This document shows positions 16,201 through 31,200 of a stretch of DNA of 64,000 bases, piece after piece. Under the pieces are notes generated by a model. That model did no database searches. It saw nothing but the letters and a program-made list of their open reading frames with translations, and had not been told where the DNA came from. Source of the stretch: an uncultured Methanomassiliicoccales archaeon (lineage in GTDB: Archaea > Thermoplasmatota > Thermoplasmata > Methanomassiliicoccales > Methanomethylophilaceae); NCBI GenBank assembly GCA_949292635.1, contig CASEZY010000001.1, positions 1-64,000 on the forward strand, read 5' to 3'. The number at the start of each line of letters is the position of its first letter. Position 1 is the stretch's first letter. The position numbers and the translations under genes were made by a program.

Positions 16201-19200
16201 CCTTGAATACCGTGGGCGATCCCAAAGCGAATGACAAGGACTTGCTCGTCTCGCTACCGACACCGTTGAACACGGCCGTGATTGATTCTATATGATCCGC
16301 ACCGCTGTATGTGTACTCCTTGTTGTACGTCCACACGACGGAACCGCCGGCCTTGCCTATAGTCCACTGGACTTCGTCGTTGGACAACACGTAGTTCCCG
16401 GCGGATACACCGGACAGTGAGAGTCTGGAGGTGTATGTGCCGGCATCGGTCTGCTTGTCAGTGGTTCCGGCGATGACGACATCGTTGTTGACGATGCCAT
16501 CCAGTTTGAACACGGGGGCTTGTGCCGAACCGTTGTACGTGAGACTGCCGTCCTGGGATGCGGAGACCGGGCGTTGCTGCATGGTCACGGTAACGGACAT
16601 GTCGCCGGTGATCACGTAGTTATTCTCGAAGCCGCTGACATCGACTGCGAAGGTGTATTCGCCTGCGTTGACGAATGCCGCGGTAGTGCCGTTCAACGTC
16701 ACGGTGACGGCAAGGTCCTGATCGGAAATGCCGTTGAACACCGCAGTGATCGAGCCTTTCTGATCATTTCCGTCGTAGGTGTATGTGCCGTCGGCTCCGT
16801 TCCACACGATGGTCGCCGAAGCTTTGTCGATCCTCCAGGAGGCCGTCGCATCGATAGTGTAATCTCCGCTGGCACTTCCCTCGAGTTTGACATTTGCGGA
16901 ATAGGTTCCCGCATTCGTGGCAGAGTCCGAGGTCGCGACCTTCACGTCATCGTTTCCGACCACCCCTCCCAAGACGAAGGAGGGCGTATGGGGCACTCCA
17001 TCGTATGTCGGGATGTTGGTCTGTATGACAGTCAGTTCCTTCGGTGCGATACTGAACTTCGTGGTGGCCGTTCCATCGTCAGGCAGTTTGTAGTTGTCGT
17101 CATCCAGTCCGGTTATCGAGATGGTGTACGACCCGGCATGTATCGCGGCGTTGGTACCTGCGACGACATTGTCACCCGTGATCAGATACGTGCGGCCGAC
17201 CGTCGCCCCATTCACACCCGTTATGGTGAAAGTCGGGATCTGGCTCAGTCCGTTGTAGGTGAGCCCTGTGGTCCCCCAACCGATCGCCACCGTCGCCTGG
17301 GTGATGTTGAAGGTCACGGTACGAGTTCCGGTGAAGTTTCCGGTACCCTCGACGGTGACGGTGGCCGTTCCAACGTTCACGTTGGCGCTGTAGGACAGAT
17401 TGTAGTCGACTCCACTGACCATCGGGATCGCATTCTGCATCGCGGACGTTTCGAACGTCGCGTTGATGCCGGGGGTGATCTCGGAGCCTTTGTAGACCTG
17501 ATCATCGATTGTTCCAACGGATACATCGGTACCGGCGATATCGTAGCTGCCGATGCTCCACTCCACGGTGGTGCTCTCGAGCACATAGTTCCCGCTGGCA
17601 CTTCCGGTAAGGACGAGCGTTAACGTCGCTTCATATGCTCCTGCGTCGGTTTCCTTGGCGCTGTGAGTGACACTCACGCAACCATTGTCCTTCTCCACGA
17701 CCCCATTCAAGACGAACCCCGGTGTCTGCTCGGTGCCGTTGTACGTCAGTTCACCGCTCTGAACTGCGGAGATCTCCTTGGGAGTGATGGTGAACGTGAA
17801 CTCGGCGGATCCTGTACAACTGCCGTTGCCACTTGCTGCAGATATCACCAATGTGGCTTCACCCTCGTTGGTGTTGTTGGTCCAAGTGGCATCATAGTCG
17901 CTCGAAGGTATCAGCACACCGTTCACCGTGATGGTGAACGTCGGAGTGATCGCGGATCCCGTGTATTCGTGCGAATCGACCCAATGGATTATCGCACCAC
18001 TCAGATCAAGGGCGCCGATGCTCCAATACAGGGTGGTCGCAGACAGTTCGTAATTACCGATACCTTCGCCGCTGAGGGTGACGGTCACCTCATAGGGGGT
18101 GGTATTGGCGTCGGTGGCGCTTGTTCTGCCGCCGAATGTCACGCTGACGATGCTGGAGTCGACACCGAAGATGCCGGCAACCGTCCCTTTCACAGTGTGC
18201 TCATTACCCGTATGGGTGAACACGTACTGCTCGAGGCCGACGGTGATCGTCGCTTTAGCGATGGTGAACTCTTTGACATGGACAGCCGGCAACTCGTAGT
18301 TGCCAGCGGCAGCCCCGGTCAATCCGGTGATGGTGTAGACGTAATCGCCCGCATTCCTGACATGTTCGACAGTGCTGCCGCCAGAGGTCAGGGTGTGGTC
18401 GAATCCCACGGCATCCGTACCGACGATTCCACTGAGCTTGGGATCAAGGTCCTGATTCGCTCCGTTGTACACGGTGCCGATGGTTCCCCAGTCGATTTCC
18501 AAGACTTTCTCGCCTATGGTGAAGGTCGCTGTCACCTCACCGGTGAAGTTCCCTGTACCAGAGATCCTTACCGTGGCGGTGCCTGCGTTGATGTTGTCCT
18601 CATACGACACCGTGAAATCCCTGACGATGACCAAGGTCAGTCCGTCGATGATGACGGAGGACACATCAGGCTCTATTTCCGAACCAGTGTAGGTCCAAGT
18701 GCCTTCCGCCAACGTTACTGTCGCACCGATGACATCCTTCTGCTTGATCTCGAAGGTCAGAATGACCGACCCGTCGGTGTTGCCGCTGCTGGCGGTGATC
18801 TCCACCTTTGCGGGACCGGCGTTGATGTTGTCACTGTAAGAGACACTGTAATCGCCGATCTGAGGATTCCATCCGTTCGCTGTCAGAGTCCCCTCGATCT
18901 CGGAACCTGTGTAAATCTCAGAATCCTGTGCGAAGGTGAAGTCGTTATCAGACAGATTCCTGACGGTCACCTCCAGGATGCCGTACTTTACGGTGACACG
19001 GTAATTGTCGGCGATAGTACCTTCCTTGGCTGCATAGGTGAACGAGTTCTGAGAACTGCCCACGGCGGTCTGCGAACCTGTGAAGGTCCAGGTGAATCCC
19101 TCGCCGCTAACGAAGCTGCCGTTCGTGATCGTGACATCGCGTTCACCATTGTTCAGCGCGGATCCGTCGTACACCTTGTTTAGACTTTCCGAGGTGACGG

Positions 19201-22200
19201 TGATCCTCACAGGTTCAATCTCGAAGTTTGCGGTTGCGCTTCCGCTGAAATTATTGCTTGAGGCGGACACGGTTATCGTAGCGGTTCCCGCATGACGGTT
19301 GTTCGTGTATCCTACGCTGTACTCGCCGGAATCGAGGGTGATGCCGGCGATGGTGACGGATGTTATGCCGGGTTCGATATCCGAACCGTTGTAGGTCCAG
19401 CTGCCCCCCGCAACGGCGATCGTTGCGCCTTCCAGCGAACGTGCGGTCACCTCCAGGGTGCCGTACTTCACGGTGACATGGTAATTGTCGGCGGATGCGC
19501 CGTTGATCAGCGTGTATGTGAAAGTGTTGTCGACCGTACCGACATCGGTTATCGTACCGCTCCACACGATCTGTACAGCGTGGTCGTTGGCGAATCCGTC
19601 GATCGTTATCGAACGGTCCGTCAACGGGGTGCGGTCATACAACTTATCTGCGGATCCGGACGTGATGGTGACCTTCCTCTTTTCGATCGAGAATGTCTCA
19701 TCCTCGCTGCCGGTGAAGTTACTGTTGTCGGTGGCGGTGACGGTGACCTTCGCCTCACCGGCGTTGATGTTATTGTCGTATGACAGGATGAAATCGGTCG
19801 GCCCGAGGGTGATGCCGGCGATGGTGACGGTGACTCCGGGAGTCTTCGGATTGGCATCGTACACCTCATCATAGCCTCCGATCACGATGTCCGCGCCTGA
19901 GATGGACAGCTTCCCGATGACCCAGTCGACCTGATACTGATCGACGGTGGTAGGCCTGGCGGCAAGTGTGGGAGAGGGTATGCTGTAGTTCCCTGCGGCA
20001 TCCCCGGTGAGCCCTATAGTCGCGGTGTAGGTACCTGCGTTGACCGCGGAACCACCCGAGATTATCACATAATCGACAATGTCACCTTCGACCAGATTCT
20101 TCAGTTCGAAGGTCGGTCTCAACTCCATTCCGTTGTACGTGGGACTGTTGGTCTGTTCCGCGGAGATGGCCTTCCTGTTCATAGTTAGGGTGACCTCGGT
20201 CTGACCGGTGATCTCGTAGTTGGCGGAATATCCGCTGATGTCCACGGTGAATGTGTACGATCCTGCGTTCCTGAACTCGGTGAAGCCGTCGTACGATATC
20301 GTGAGATCGTACTCCGCATTGTTGCTGGTGTCACGGAACACGGCCTCTATCTCACCCTTGCGGTCCGTACCGTCGTAGGTGTATGTGGCGTCGACCCCGC
20401 TCCACACGATCTGTGCGTTGGCCTTGGTGATCTCGAAGGATGCTTCGAGGGTGCCTCCGAGCTCATAGTTCCGGGCATCGGCACCGGTGATACCGGTGAC
20501 CTTGATCGTGTATTCCCCGACGTTTACGGCCGAAGCGACGGTTCCGTCGTTGTACGTGATCACCACCGTGGGGACCACAGTGTCCCCGGTGATGATGCCA
20601 TTGGTGAACGGGGAGAACGTGTGTTCCTTACCATCGTAGGTCATGTCGTAAACATTCCAGGCCACCTCGATGGTGGCGGGAGTGACCTCTAGCGTCCCGT
20701 ACACGTATTTTACATCATAGTTGGCGGTGCTGGCACCTCCGGTGAGGATGACCGTGAATGTGTTATCCGAACTTCCGACATCGGTCTGCGAACCGGTGAC
20801 GGTGGCGGTGAATCCGTGGGAGGCGGAGACGAATCCTTTTGCGACGATGTTGAGATCCACCAGCGGTGTGCCGTCGTAGACCTTCTTGCCGTCCGGAGAC
20901 GTGAACGTCAGCGTCTTCTTGGCGATGGTGAACGTCTCCGATACCGAACCGGAACAGTTGCCGCTGTCCCCGGGGACCACGGTGACGGTGGCAGTACCTG
21001 CGTTCACGTTGTTGGTGTACACCACCCTGTAGTCGTTGGAGGCGAAGTCCACACCTTCGATGTCCACGGTGACCGTGGGCTGGATAGCCTGACCGGTATA
21101 GACCCAGTCACCGCCGGTTATGCTCACCGTGGCACCCGACAGGGAGCGCTGCTCGATGCTCCAGCTGACGGTGGGATTCTCGATGGTGTAGTTGATGGCG
21201 GCACTTCCGGTGAGACTGACGACGACCTCATACGTTCCGACATCGGTCGCAACGAGATCGCCGCTCAGGGAAAGTCCGACGAGTTTGCCGTCGATATCTG
21301 CCTGGATCAGCCCGGACTGGTCAATGGTGACCGCGAGCGGCGCTCCGGTGTACACCAGACTCTCGGAGGACAGGGACACATCCACCGGTTTCTTCGATAT
21401 CACCGCGGTGCCGATCACATGTTTGACGGAATAGTTGTCAAGATATGCGGAGATATCGGCGATCACGTTGTAGGTGCCGGCATCCTTGAATTCCGCTACA
21501 GCACCGTTCTGATACACGGACACAGTCAACTCATCGGTACCGATGTGCGCTGTGACCGTTTGCACACTGCCGTCGTACACGGTGCTCAACCCGCCCCATG
21601 TCACGGTGGCGGAAGCCCTGGTGATGGTCACGGTCGCCTCAAAGACGGTTGTAACGAATCCGGGCGCTTCCACCTTCACGTATACGGTGCCGCTGTCCGC
21701 CACGTCACGGACCTTGGGCATCTCGCTCACATAGTCGGTACCGTTCGTGCTGAACGCCATATTGAACATCCTGCTGACGCCGCTGACTTCGACCATGTTG
21801 TGTTCCTGGCCGTCATAGACGCCTGTGTAGCCTTTGACGGTGACACCGGTGATCTCGGCGTCGTGGACGGTGACGACGATGATCCAGCCGTCATCCTCAT
21901 AATTTGTCATGCCAGAGATGAAGGCCTCAACTACAGCCTTCCCCTTGGCTTTCGGATATATCACGTTGTCCGCAACAAAGATGTATTCCTCATCGAAATC
22001 ATGAGAGACCCACTCCACCGTACCGCCGTATTTCTCCGTGAAGGACTCCGTGAGGATGATCGGTTTCTGAGTATCGGTCTCCAGCTCTTCGACCAGGAGG
22101 TGAAGACCCAGACTCGCCTTGGCGATGGACCAGTCTGCCTCGGTGGAGACCAGTCTGTAATTGCCGCTGTGGGTGCCTATGAGATACACCTGTGCTTTGT

Positions 22201-25200
22201 AGTCCCCGGCGTTGGTCGCCGACGCGGTAGTAGAGACGGACACATCATCGCCTGCGATCAGACCGACGATGCTGAACTCCGGACTCTGTGAACCCTCGTT
22301 ATAGACGAGTTCGTTGCTCTGCTGGATGGTGACCTCCTTCTGAAGGATCTCGAATCCCTTCGAATGGTCGGTGGGCAGTTCGTAATTGCCGAGGGTGTTC
22401 CCCTGTATGCCGGTGATCGTTATGGTGTACTCTCCCACGTTCCTGGACGTATCGGAGGCACCGGACACCGTGTACGTGCCAATGAGCGTCACATTGACAC
22501 CGCGGATCGTGAACGAGGGCCTCTGGGTCTCGCCGTTGTATGTGAATTCCGTAACGGTGCCCCATTCGATGGTGACCGTGTAGGGCGTGATATCGAATGT
22601 CAGCGTCGTACTGCCGGTGAAGTTGCCGATACCGGTGACGGTGACTGTGACCGTTCCGACGTTCACGTTGGCGGTGTATCCGAGGGTGTAATCCGTGTCC
22701 TTCTGCAAGGTGGAACCGGCGAACGTCGCCGTGATGTCAGGGGTGATGTTGGTGCCTCTGAACACGACATCCTCAATATTGTCGATGGAGACACCGTCGG
22801 TGATTCCGCGGGCGGTTATCTCCCAGGACACGGTATCAGAGGTGAGCTGATAGTTGGCTGCATCGTCACCGGTCAATTCGATGCTGGCACTGTATGTTCC
22901 CTTATCCGTCTGAGACGTACAGGAGATGATCCTGACGGAAACATCGTCACTGCCGCCACCGGTGGAGACGATCCTGTCGAGATCGAAAGCCTCCGGGCAC
23001 TGCTCGGCTCCGCTGTACACCAAAGTGACGCTCTGGGCGGTGACGGACCTCTGATCGATAACGAAACTGAATCCCTTGGATCCTGTGCAGCTCGAACCGG
23101 TTGCGGTAACGGTCACCGTTCCCGTGCCGGCGTTGGTGTTGTCACCGTACGTAACGGAATAGTGACCCGAGGGTATCAGGACCCCGTCCACGTAGATCTG
23201 GAACGTAGGCTTGATCTGAGTGCCGTCATACTCGAATGAGGTCTCGTCATAGTCTATCTTGGCGTCGTCGAGACTCAACGAACCGATGGTCCAGCTGAGG
23301 GACCGGTGGGACAGGACATAGTTCCCTGCGTCGTTTCCGACCAGTTCTAAGGTGACCGTGTAGGTACCGGCAGCGGAGGAGGAGAGCGTTCCGGCGGGAC
23401 TGACGATGACATTGTCGCCGCCCACTATTCCGGAGGAGGAGACGGTGACGGTGTGAGTCTGCCCGTCATAGGGGAAGTAGGTCTCGCTGAGGCTCACGTT
23501 GACCGTTGCGGGGGTTATGGAGAACTCTGTGGAACGGTCGGCAGGCAGGACGTAGTTCACATGGTCCAAGGTCAGCCCGGCCGTGTACGTTCCCACGTTG
23601 GAATGGGATGTGACGACGCTGCCGCCAAGATACACGGTGATACCGGGGGAGACGGTCTCTCCGGAGACCCCGGTCTCCGCAGTGAACGTGGGCGTCTTGT
23701 TCGTGCGGTCGTAGACGAAGGAGGTGGTGTTCCAAGTGATGCTCACCTCCTTCTTGGCGATGGTGAACCCTGTCGATGCGTCGTCGGGCAGCTTGTAGTT
23801 GCCGTTGGAGATTGACGTCACGGTGATGACGTAGCTGCCGGCGTTCACCGGACTGGTCTCGGTGCCGCTGAGCGTTATCCTGTGAGATCCCGTCAGGACG
23901 TTGTTGTTGACACCGGTAAGCGTGTATGTCGGATACTGGGTGCCGCCGTTGTACACGAATTCCTTGTCGCCCCAAGATATCGAAACGGTCGCTTTGCCGA
24001 TCTCGAACTCCTCGGTGCAGGAGCCGGAGAAGTTGCCTCCGGAGGGCACGGTAACGGTGACGGTACCGGTTCCGGCGTTGACATTGAGTCCGTAAGAGAC
24101 ATCGTAGCCTGTGACCACAACTTCTCCGACCTTGACAAAGTCCACAGTGGGTCTGATCTGCTGTCCCGTGTACACGGTATCGCCGGAGATCGTGATGCTG
24201 GCACTGTTTATGGACAGTGCGGCTATTGACCAGTTAACGGAGTCGGAGGCGAGCGTGTAGTTGCCTGCCGCATCGCCGGTCAGCGATATGTCTGCGGCAT
24301 AGCTGCCTGCGTTGACCCCACCTGCATCGGTTCTCACAGAGACGTCATCGCTGCCCACCACACCGGAGAGACTGAACGTGGGAGACTGGGACTGCCCGTT
24401 GTAAGTCAGAGAGTTGCTCTGGGATGCCGTCAACTGCTTCGCGTTGATGCTGTAGTCGCGGTGTGCGTTGCTCGGCAGGACGTAGTTATCGTTGTTCAGG
24501 GACTCGATGATGATACGGTAGCTTCCGACAGAGACGGATCCGGACACCTCACCGAGGTCGTTACCCGACATCATCTCGTGTATCGTTACGGTGAGGCCTT
24601 CGACATCCAGGGTCTGACCCTCGATGCCCGTACCTATCGTGAACGTGGGTCTCTGATCGTTTCCGTTGTAGACGTACTCGTAACCGCTCCAGGTGATGGT
24701 CACAGCCTTCGGCCGTATGACCCAGGTGTATTCGATCTCACCCTCGCAGTTCCCGGAACCGGTCACGATGACCCTTGCGGTGCCGGTGTTGGTGTTGTCC
24801 TCGTAGCGTACGGAGTAATCACCGTCGGCAGGAGTCCAATTGGTGGGGGACAATGTTCCGGTGATCGCACTGCCGGTGTAGACGTGGCTGTCGGGAGTGA
24901 AGCTGAAGTCTTCGTTGACTAGAGACCTTGTGACAACGGTGAGCGTACCGTTCACCCTGTTGACGAACTGATACTGATCCGCCACATCCGCTCCGTCGCG
25001 GGTGATCTTCACCTCGGTGACGGTGTTGGCCGAGTACCCCACAGTGGTCTGTGATCCGCTGATGGTGACGCTGATGCTATCGCCCTGGGCGAGTGTGCCA
25101 GTGATCTGATATCCGCCATCGGTCAACGGCGTGCCGTCGTAGTCCTTCCTATTGGAATCCGCAGTGACCGTGATACCGGCGTGCCTGGTGATCGTCAGGG

Positions 25201-28200
25201 TCCCTTCAGACTTGGTTATCTCGTAGTTGTCCTCCAACGTGCCGGGATTCAGAGTGTAGCTGAACGCATTGACGACGTTGCCGACGAATAGTATGGAACC
25301 TGTGACATCGTACGTCGCACCCTCCCCGTCGGCGAACCAGTCGCCGGTGACGGTGATGTTCCCGTTGGTGAGAGCGATTCCGTCGTAAGGCTTAGATTCG
25401 GAAGCGGATGCCAGGGTCACCTGTCTCTTGGCGATGGTGAATGTTGTGTGATCCGTAGAGGACAACACGTAATTGCCGGCATCCGCACCGTCCAGCGAGA
25501 TGGTGAGGGTGTAGCTGCCGGCGTTCACCGCACCGCCGTTGACGGACGTCTTGTATCCGACGGTATCGCCGTCGATGATGCCGTTGAGGGTGGCGGTCGG
25601 TATCTGCTGCTTACCGTTGTACTTGAACTCCGTCGTTCCCCACTGGATGGTGAGGGTGACCGAGTTGACGGTCAGTGTGCCCTCGACCTTTGTGATATCG
25701 TAGTTGGCCGCAAGGGTGTTGGAGTTGAGGGTGTAGTCGAAAGTGTTGACGGATGTGCCGACGGTCTTCTGACCGCCGGTGAACTTGTAGGTTGCGCCTT
25801 CGCCTGCGGCGAACCCGTCGCCGGTGACGGTGACGATCTGCGGGAGCAGAACTGTCCTGTCGTAGGTCTCGGTGGCCGAGGCGGAGGTGAGGGTGACCGA
25901 CCTCTTGGTGATGCTCAGTTCACCGTTGACATGAGTGCCGTAGGTGTAGCAGTCGGTGACGTCCTCGCCGGCGGTGTTGACGACCTTCACCGAGACCACG
26001 GTGTTCGTTGCGATACCGAAATTCGTGATGGTCCCGGAGATAACCGCCTCCACGGTGTCTCCGTTGTAGAGAGTGCCAGTGTAGGTGAATCCATCATTGA
26101 TCAGCGGTGAGCCGTCATACTTCTTGGTATCGGAATCGGCGGTGACCGTTATAGACCCGGCCTTGCCGATGGTCCAGGTGACCTCCTTGTCCGCGGTGTC
26201 CACGGTATCGATGTTCCAGACGTACCCGGGAGCCACCCTGAGGACGACCGTATATTCACCGGCCTTCGATCCCGAGCCGCCGGAGACCACGGTGTATCCC
26301 GTACCGTCGGAATATGCGGTCTGGGTCCGTCCGTTGTATGTGAGGGTGACGCTGTCGGGAACGGTGGCGAGAGAGGGCTGATCGATGACCCACTCTGCCT
26401 CGATGGACGCGGTACCATCGGACCACACGCGGTTCGCGGTATCGGTCAACGTGAGGGTGACCTTGTAAGTACCGGGGTTCGTGGCAGCAACGTCAGTGCC
26501 GGATACGGTGAATCCGCCCTCTGAGGCGAGAGCCTCATAGGGGTTGGTCTGCTGGGAACCGGTGTAGGGGACCTCATCGACAGACGGGACCTGGACCGTC
26601 TGCTTCCCGATCTGGAACTCCAATGTCCAGGTACCTGAGTAGTTGCCGATACCCTCTACCAGCACATATGCCGTGCCGGCGTTGACGTTGTTCATGCCCT
26701 GGATTCCGGAGGTACGGTAATCGGTACCGGACTGCATGTCGGCAGCCGTCCCGGCAGCCGTCACCTCAGGGACGATGGGTTGTCCCGTGTATGTGTAAGT
26801 TCCCTTCACGGTCCATGTGATGTCGGAGACGGAGACACGTCCGATACGCCATGTGACGCTGGTCGGAGGCTCATAATTGCCTGCATCGGCGCCTGACAGG
26901 GTGCCGAATGTTATCGTGTACGTGCCTGCGTCGGTCTCCGAACCGGTGAGTGAATAGGAGATGGTGTCACCGGAGACACGGTCGTCCTTGAACTCCGGGG
27001 ATTGAGCCTGACCGCTGTAGGTCAATGTGTTGCTCTGGGTTATCGTCAGAGGCCTCTTCGCGATGGTGAGTTCCAGGGTGAGGTTGCTTACCTCATGGTT
27101 GGTATCGGAAGAGACTGCGGTGAATGTGTATTCGCCCGCGTTGCGGAATGCGTCGGCATTCACACTCACGGTGAGGGGATACCTTCTGCCGTCGGCCCCG
27201 ATGAAATGCGCGGTGACCGTGGATATGCGGTCGGTGCCGTTGTATGTGTACGACGATTCATGATTCCATACGGCGGTGGCATTCGCCTTGTCTATGGAGA
27301 TCGATACGGTGTCACCGTACTGATCGGAGGTGTCCGCGACGGTGCCCTCGATGGACAGGGCGGCCCCCGCGGTGAGCTGATAAGAATACTCGCCGGCGAA
27401 GATGACGGAGACCGAATCATCGGCGGCGGAGTCCCAGGTGATCGTGTAGACGATGTCGAAGTCCAGACCGGTGGCCCTCAGTGCATCCAGATCCACGCCC
27501 GCATCGGCGGTGGCGGAAAGGACATGATTGCTTCCGTCGTATGTTCCCTCGTACACTTCGTTGACCAGGGACAGGGACGGTGCGTTTATGTTGACCGTCG
27601 GTGTCTTGGCGAACTCCAGCCAGCCGTAGACCACGTAGGTGGTCTGTGATGTGGAAGCGGGAATCTTGTTGTCCTGGACTTTGTTGCTTCTGCCCTCATC
27701 CAGATACCAGCCGTCGAATTTGAGACCGGTTATGCCGGAAAGGTTCCTGAGGACCACTTCCTGCCCGGAGGGAACGTTCTGGAAGAGGCTGTCCGCCACC
27801 ACCCTGTTGATCACGTAGTTCACAGTGACGGTGGACTCGACGGATTGGATGTTCAGGTTCAGCGACAATGTCCCGTCAGCTCCGACGGTCACGTTGTCCG
27901 CGTTAAGAGGCACGGTCCACCTGAACTGGGTGTTGCTGACCTTGACGGGCTTCACCGACGCGCCGGAGGCCGATGACAAGGAATACCCATCATCGAACAG
28001 AAGTGCCAGATCGATGACGCTGTCGAACACTGAGACGTATTTTCCGTCGCTTCCGGACAGGTTGTTGCCGGAGACGGAGAGGGACACGTATTCGTCACCC
28101 GTCACGGTGATGTTCACATCCTTGGGTACCCAAGTGGCGTGCACATCCATATTCGTAGCAGGCATGACGGCATCGTCGGCGACGGTGACCTGATTGATCT

Positions 28201-31200
28201 CCCAGCCGTCGAAGTTCAGGTACAGATCGGTATCGGACTGGATCAGAGCCTGACGCTGGGCCTGCAGATACGATGCGAGCGGGGCACCGTACGGGACGCT
28301 GACGGTTATCCTGGACTGCCCGTTGGTGAATGTACCGTACATGGTGAAGAACACCAGCTCGTACTCGTTGACGGTCCACTTCGCCGTCACTTCCACGGAT
28401 ACGGTGTTGCTCTTCTGGTCCCAGAACTGCTGGCCTACCTGTATGCTTGATACAGTTGCGCCGTTGATCTGCCAGCCGTCGAACACGTTCTCCAGTTTGG
28501 CCACCGTAGGCAGTTCGACGGTCTCGCCGAACCAGACCTCCCTCGTCGCGGTATTGCCGCTGACGGTCCAGCCGTTGGCGTCGACGACGGAACCTCCGTC
28601 CAACTTGAGGGTGGCGGTGCCTTTGGCCCTCTCCATCTTCACAGTGATCGAGTCCATCCCTTCCGCGACGACAACGCTCTGATAGTCGGTGCTCTCCTCT
28701 TTGAATCCGGGATAGTTGGGCCTCCAACCCACATACTGGTCGCTGAGCTCGGTGGTCTCGATGACGATCGGTGTGCTCGGATAATTGCCGCCGATCTCCT
28801 GCAGGTAGACCTCCACCTTGTAGATGACCTCGCTCCTCAGGGTTATGCGGGCGTGCAGGGTGACATTCTCCTCCGGGAAAGCGTCCCCGGACTGGACCCT
28901 GTACATGAAGTCCTCGTCAAGATACCATCCGAGGAACGAGTATTCGCTGGTGGTGGGGTGATCCAGGGAGTTGAGGTCGTAGCCGTCCAGCGTGACCCAC
29001 GGGAGGGTCGGATAGACCATGCCGTCGGGACTGTAGGTGATGATGATGCTCTGGATGCCGTCGAAGGAGACGGTCTGGTCACCGTTCTTGTAATCGTCTA
29101 TGACGAACTCTATCGTATACTTCGCCGCCTCGAGGGAAACGTTGACCGTCAACCCGGTACTTTGAGTGTCTGGCACTATGAAGTATGACACGGCGCCCAT
29201 GTCATGGCGTCCGTTGTCGTACACGCGCTCCAGCTTAGTCACCGCGTACCCGTGGGGGACGGTGAGGTCCACCTTGGTTCCCGGGATCGCGTATGCGGGC
29301 AAGTCCCCGAGATCGAGTTCCGGATCGGAGGTAACGTCGATGGAGACGATCTCGTAGGAGACTGTGACGCCGCCGGTGACCACGTTGACCGTAGCTATAT
29401 CTATGTAATCACCGTCGGAATCGGTGTAGCGCAGGGTGTACTCGCCCAGCAGGGCGCTGACACTGTATATACCGTAATTGCCGGAGGTGCCGGACTGACG
29501 GGGCGTGTACGTCCTGTCGCCGCTTATCAGGGTGACGGTACCGCCCAGGGGCACCGTACCGTTCTCAGACAGACGGATGGTGACGTTCTGCAGACCGCTG
29601 ATCTGCACCTCCACCCTGGCATCTCCGCGAACGGTCATGGTGGTGGTCGGCGACGAGGTGTCGTCTATATCCCCGTCCTTGCTTAGCATCCAGCCGACGA
29701 AGTGGTATCCGGATTCAGAGGTATAGCTGAGGGATATCCTGTCACCGTAGTATGCGGTGAAGGCGTAGTATGTGGGGTACTCGTCGCCGTACTCCCTTCC
29801 GTCCTCGGTGAGGATGCTGGCAAAGACCGTTCCTCCGGAAGGCTTCATGACCACGACCATGTATGACAGGCGCTCCCAGGAGGTAGTGAGGTGGATCTTC
29901 CCGTCTCCCGAGAGATAGTCTTTGATCTCGGATGCGGGGATCGAAATGGTGTGGCCCACGATGTGGAAGCCGCCAGTGGCTACGATTGTCCATCCGGTGA
30001 GACGGTATCCCACACGTTCCGCTCCGCTGGGGGTGATCATGTAATACCCGTCGGTGGGGCTCACGTAGAACGAGGACGGCGGGGAGATCTCCACACCGTA
30101 GTCGGTGGACTCCAGCACCACCTCTATCGGATCGTACAGTATGTTCCCGTGGATGCTGACGTGCCATTCCTCGCCGATGACGGTGACCATGGTGTAGGTG
30201 ATCACGTTGTCGCTGTACACCGGGGTGTGGACACCGGTGGCATGGACGGTCCACGTAAGCACGCCGGCCGTCACTGCACCGAATTTACTGACGTACTCGG
30301 AAACGGCCTGTGCCAGATATTCCCCGAAGGTGTCATCCAACGATATGCCGTACTTGGAATCGAATGTCAGGAACGGGTCTGTGGAATCGTGACTCTGGTA
30401 GAAGTCCAGTATGATCCCTCTGGGCTGCCAGCCGGCATACAGGGTGACATCGTCCTCGACCTTGTCGTTATCGAAGTCCCAGAGGACGAGACAATCGCTA
30501 TCGCGATACCATCCGGTGAACACATACCCTGTGCGCACCGGGTCCTTGCTGCCATGGTTGTCCAATGTCAGCGACGACCCCATCGGGAGGTAGTATGTGG
30601 ATGTCCTGCCGCCGTACATCTCGTCGAAGGTGACGGTGAACATGTAACGGGCGTACAGGGTGATGTCCCCGGTCAGAGGGGTCGAGTAGTTGAATGCGCG
30701 AGTGAAGGTCTCGTCATAGTACCAGCCTATGAAATTACCGCGGGTCTGAGGGGCGTCGCCCGAGGTGATGATGCTCCCGTATGGGAATTGCATCGAGGTG
30801 GTGACGTTCTGACGGGAATCGACGAAGGTCACGGTCACATTCGGGTAGGATACCACCTCGACAGTGATGGTGAAAGGATGTTCTGTACCATCATTGAACT
30901 CAGCGACGAACTCGAACACATACGAGCATGACGACTGGTCGAATCCCTCGACGGCGAAACGTATGGTCGACGGGAAGCTTCCGTTGAAACTACCGATCTG
31001 GATCCTGTCGGATGTGTCGGCGGAGAACGTCCAAGTGGAATGTGAACTGTTCCATCCGTTGCTGCCCTCCCTGTTGCTGACGCTGCTCATGGATATGGCC
31101 GATCCGCCGTTCATGGTGACGGACTTCAGGTAGAGGATACCCTCTTTGTCTGCCGGAGGCATGACCATGTCACTGGAACCTGCGCCGTTGACGGTATCGA

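Noticed and set aside
16520-22291. Several long plus-strand open frames (for example 16520-17623, 17663-19183, 20816-22291) opposite the giant adhesin gene
   Set aside because: They are rich in Gly, Val, Asp, Arg and His in a pattern expected from the complement of Thr/Ser/Asn-rich repeat codons, have no recognisable motifs and no promoters. The minus-strand frame is continuous and has clear domains.
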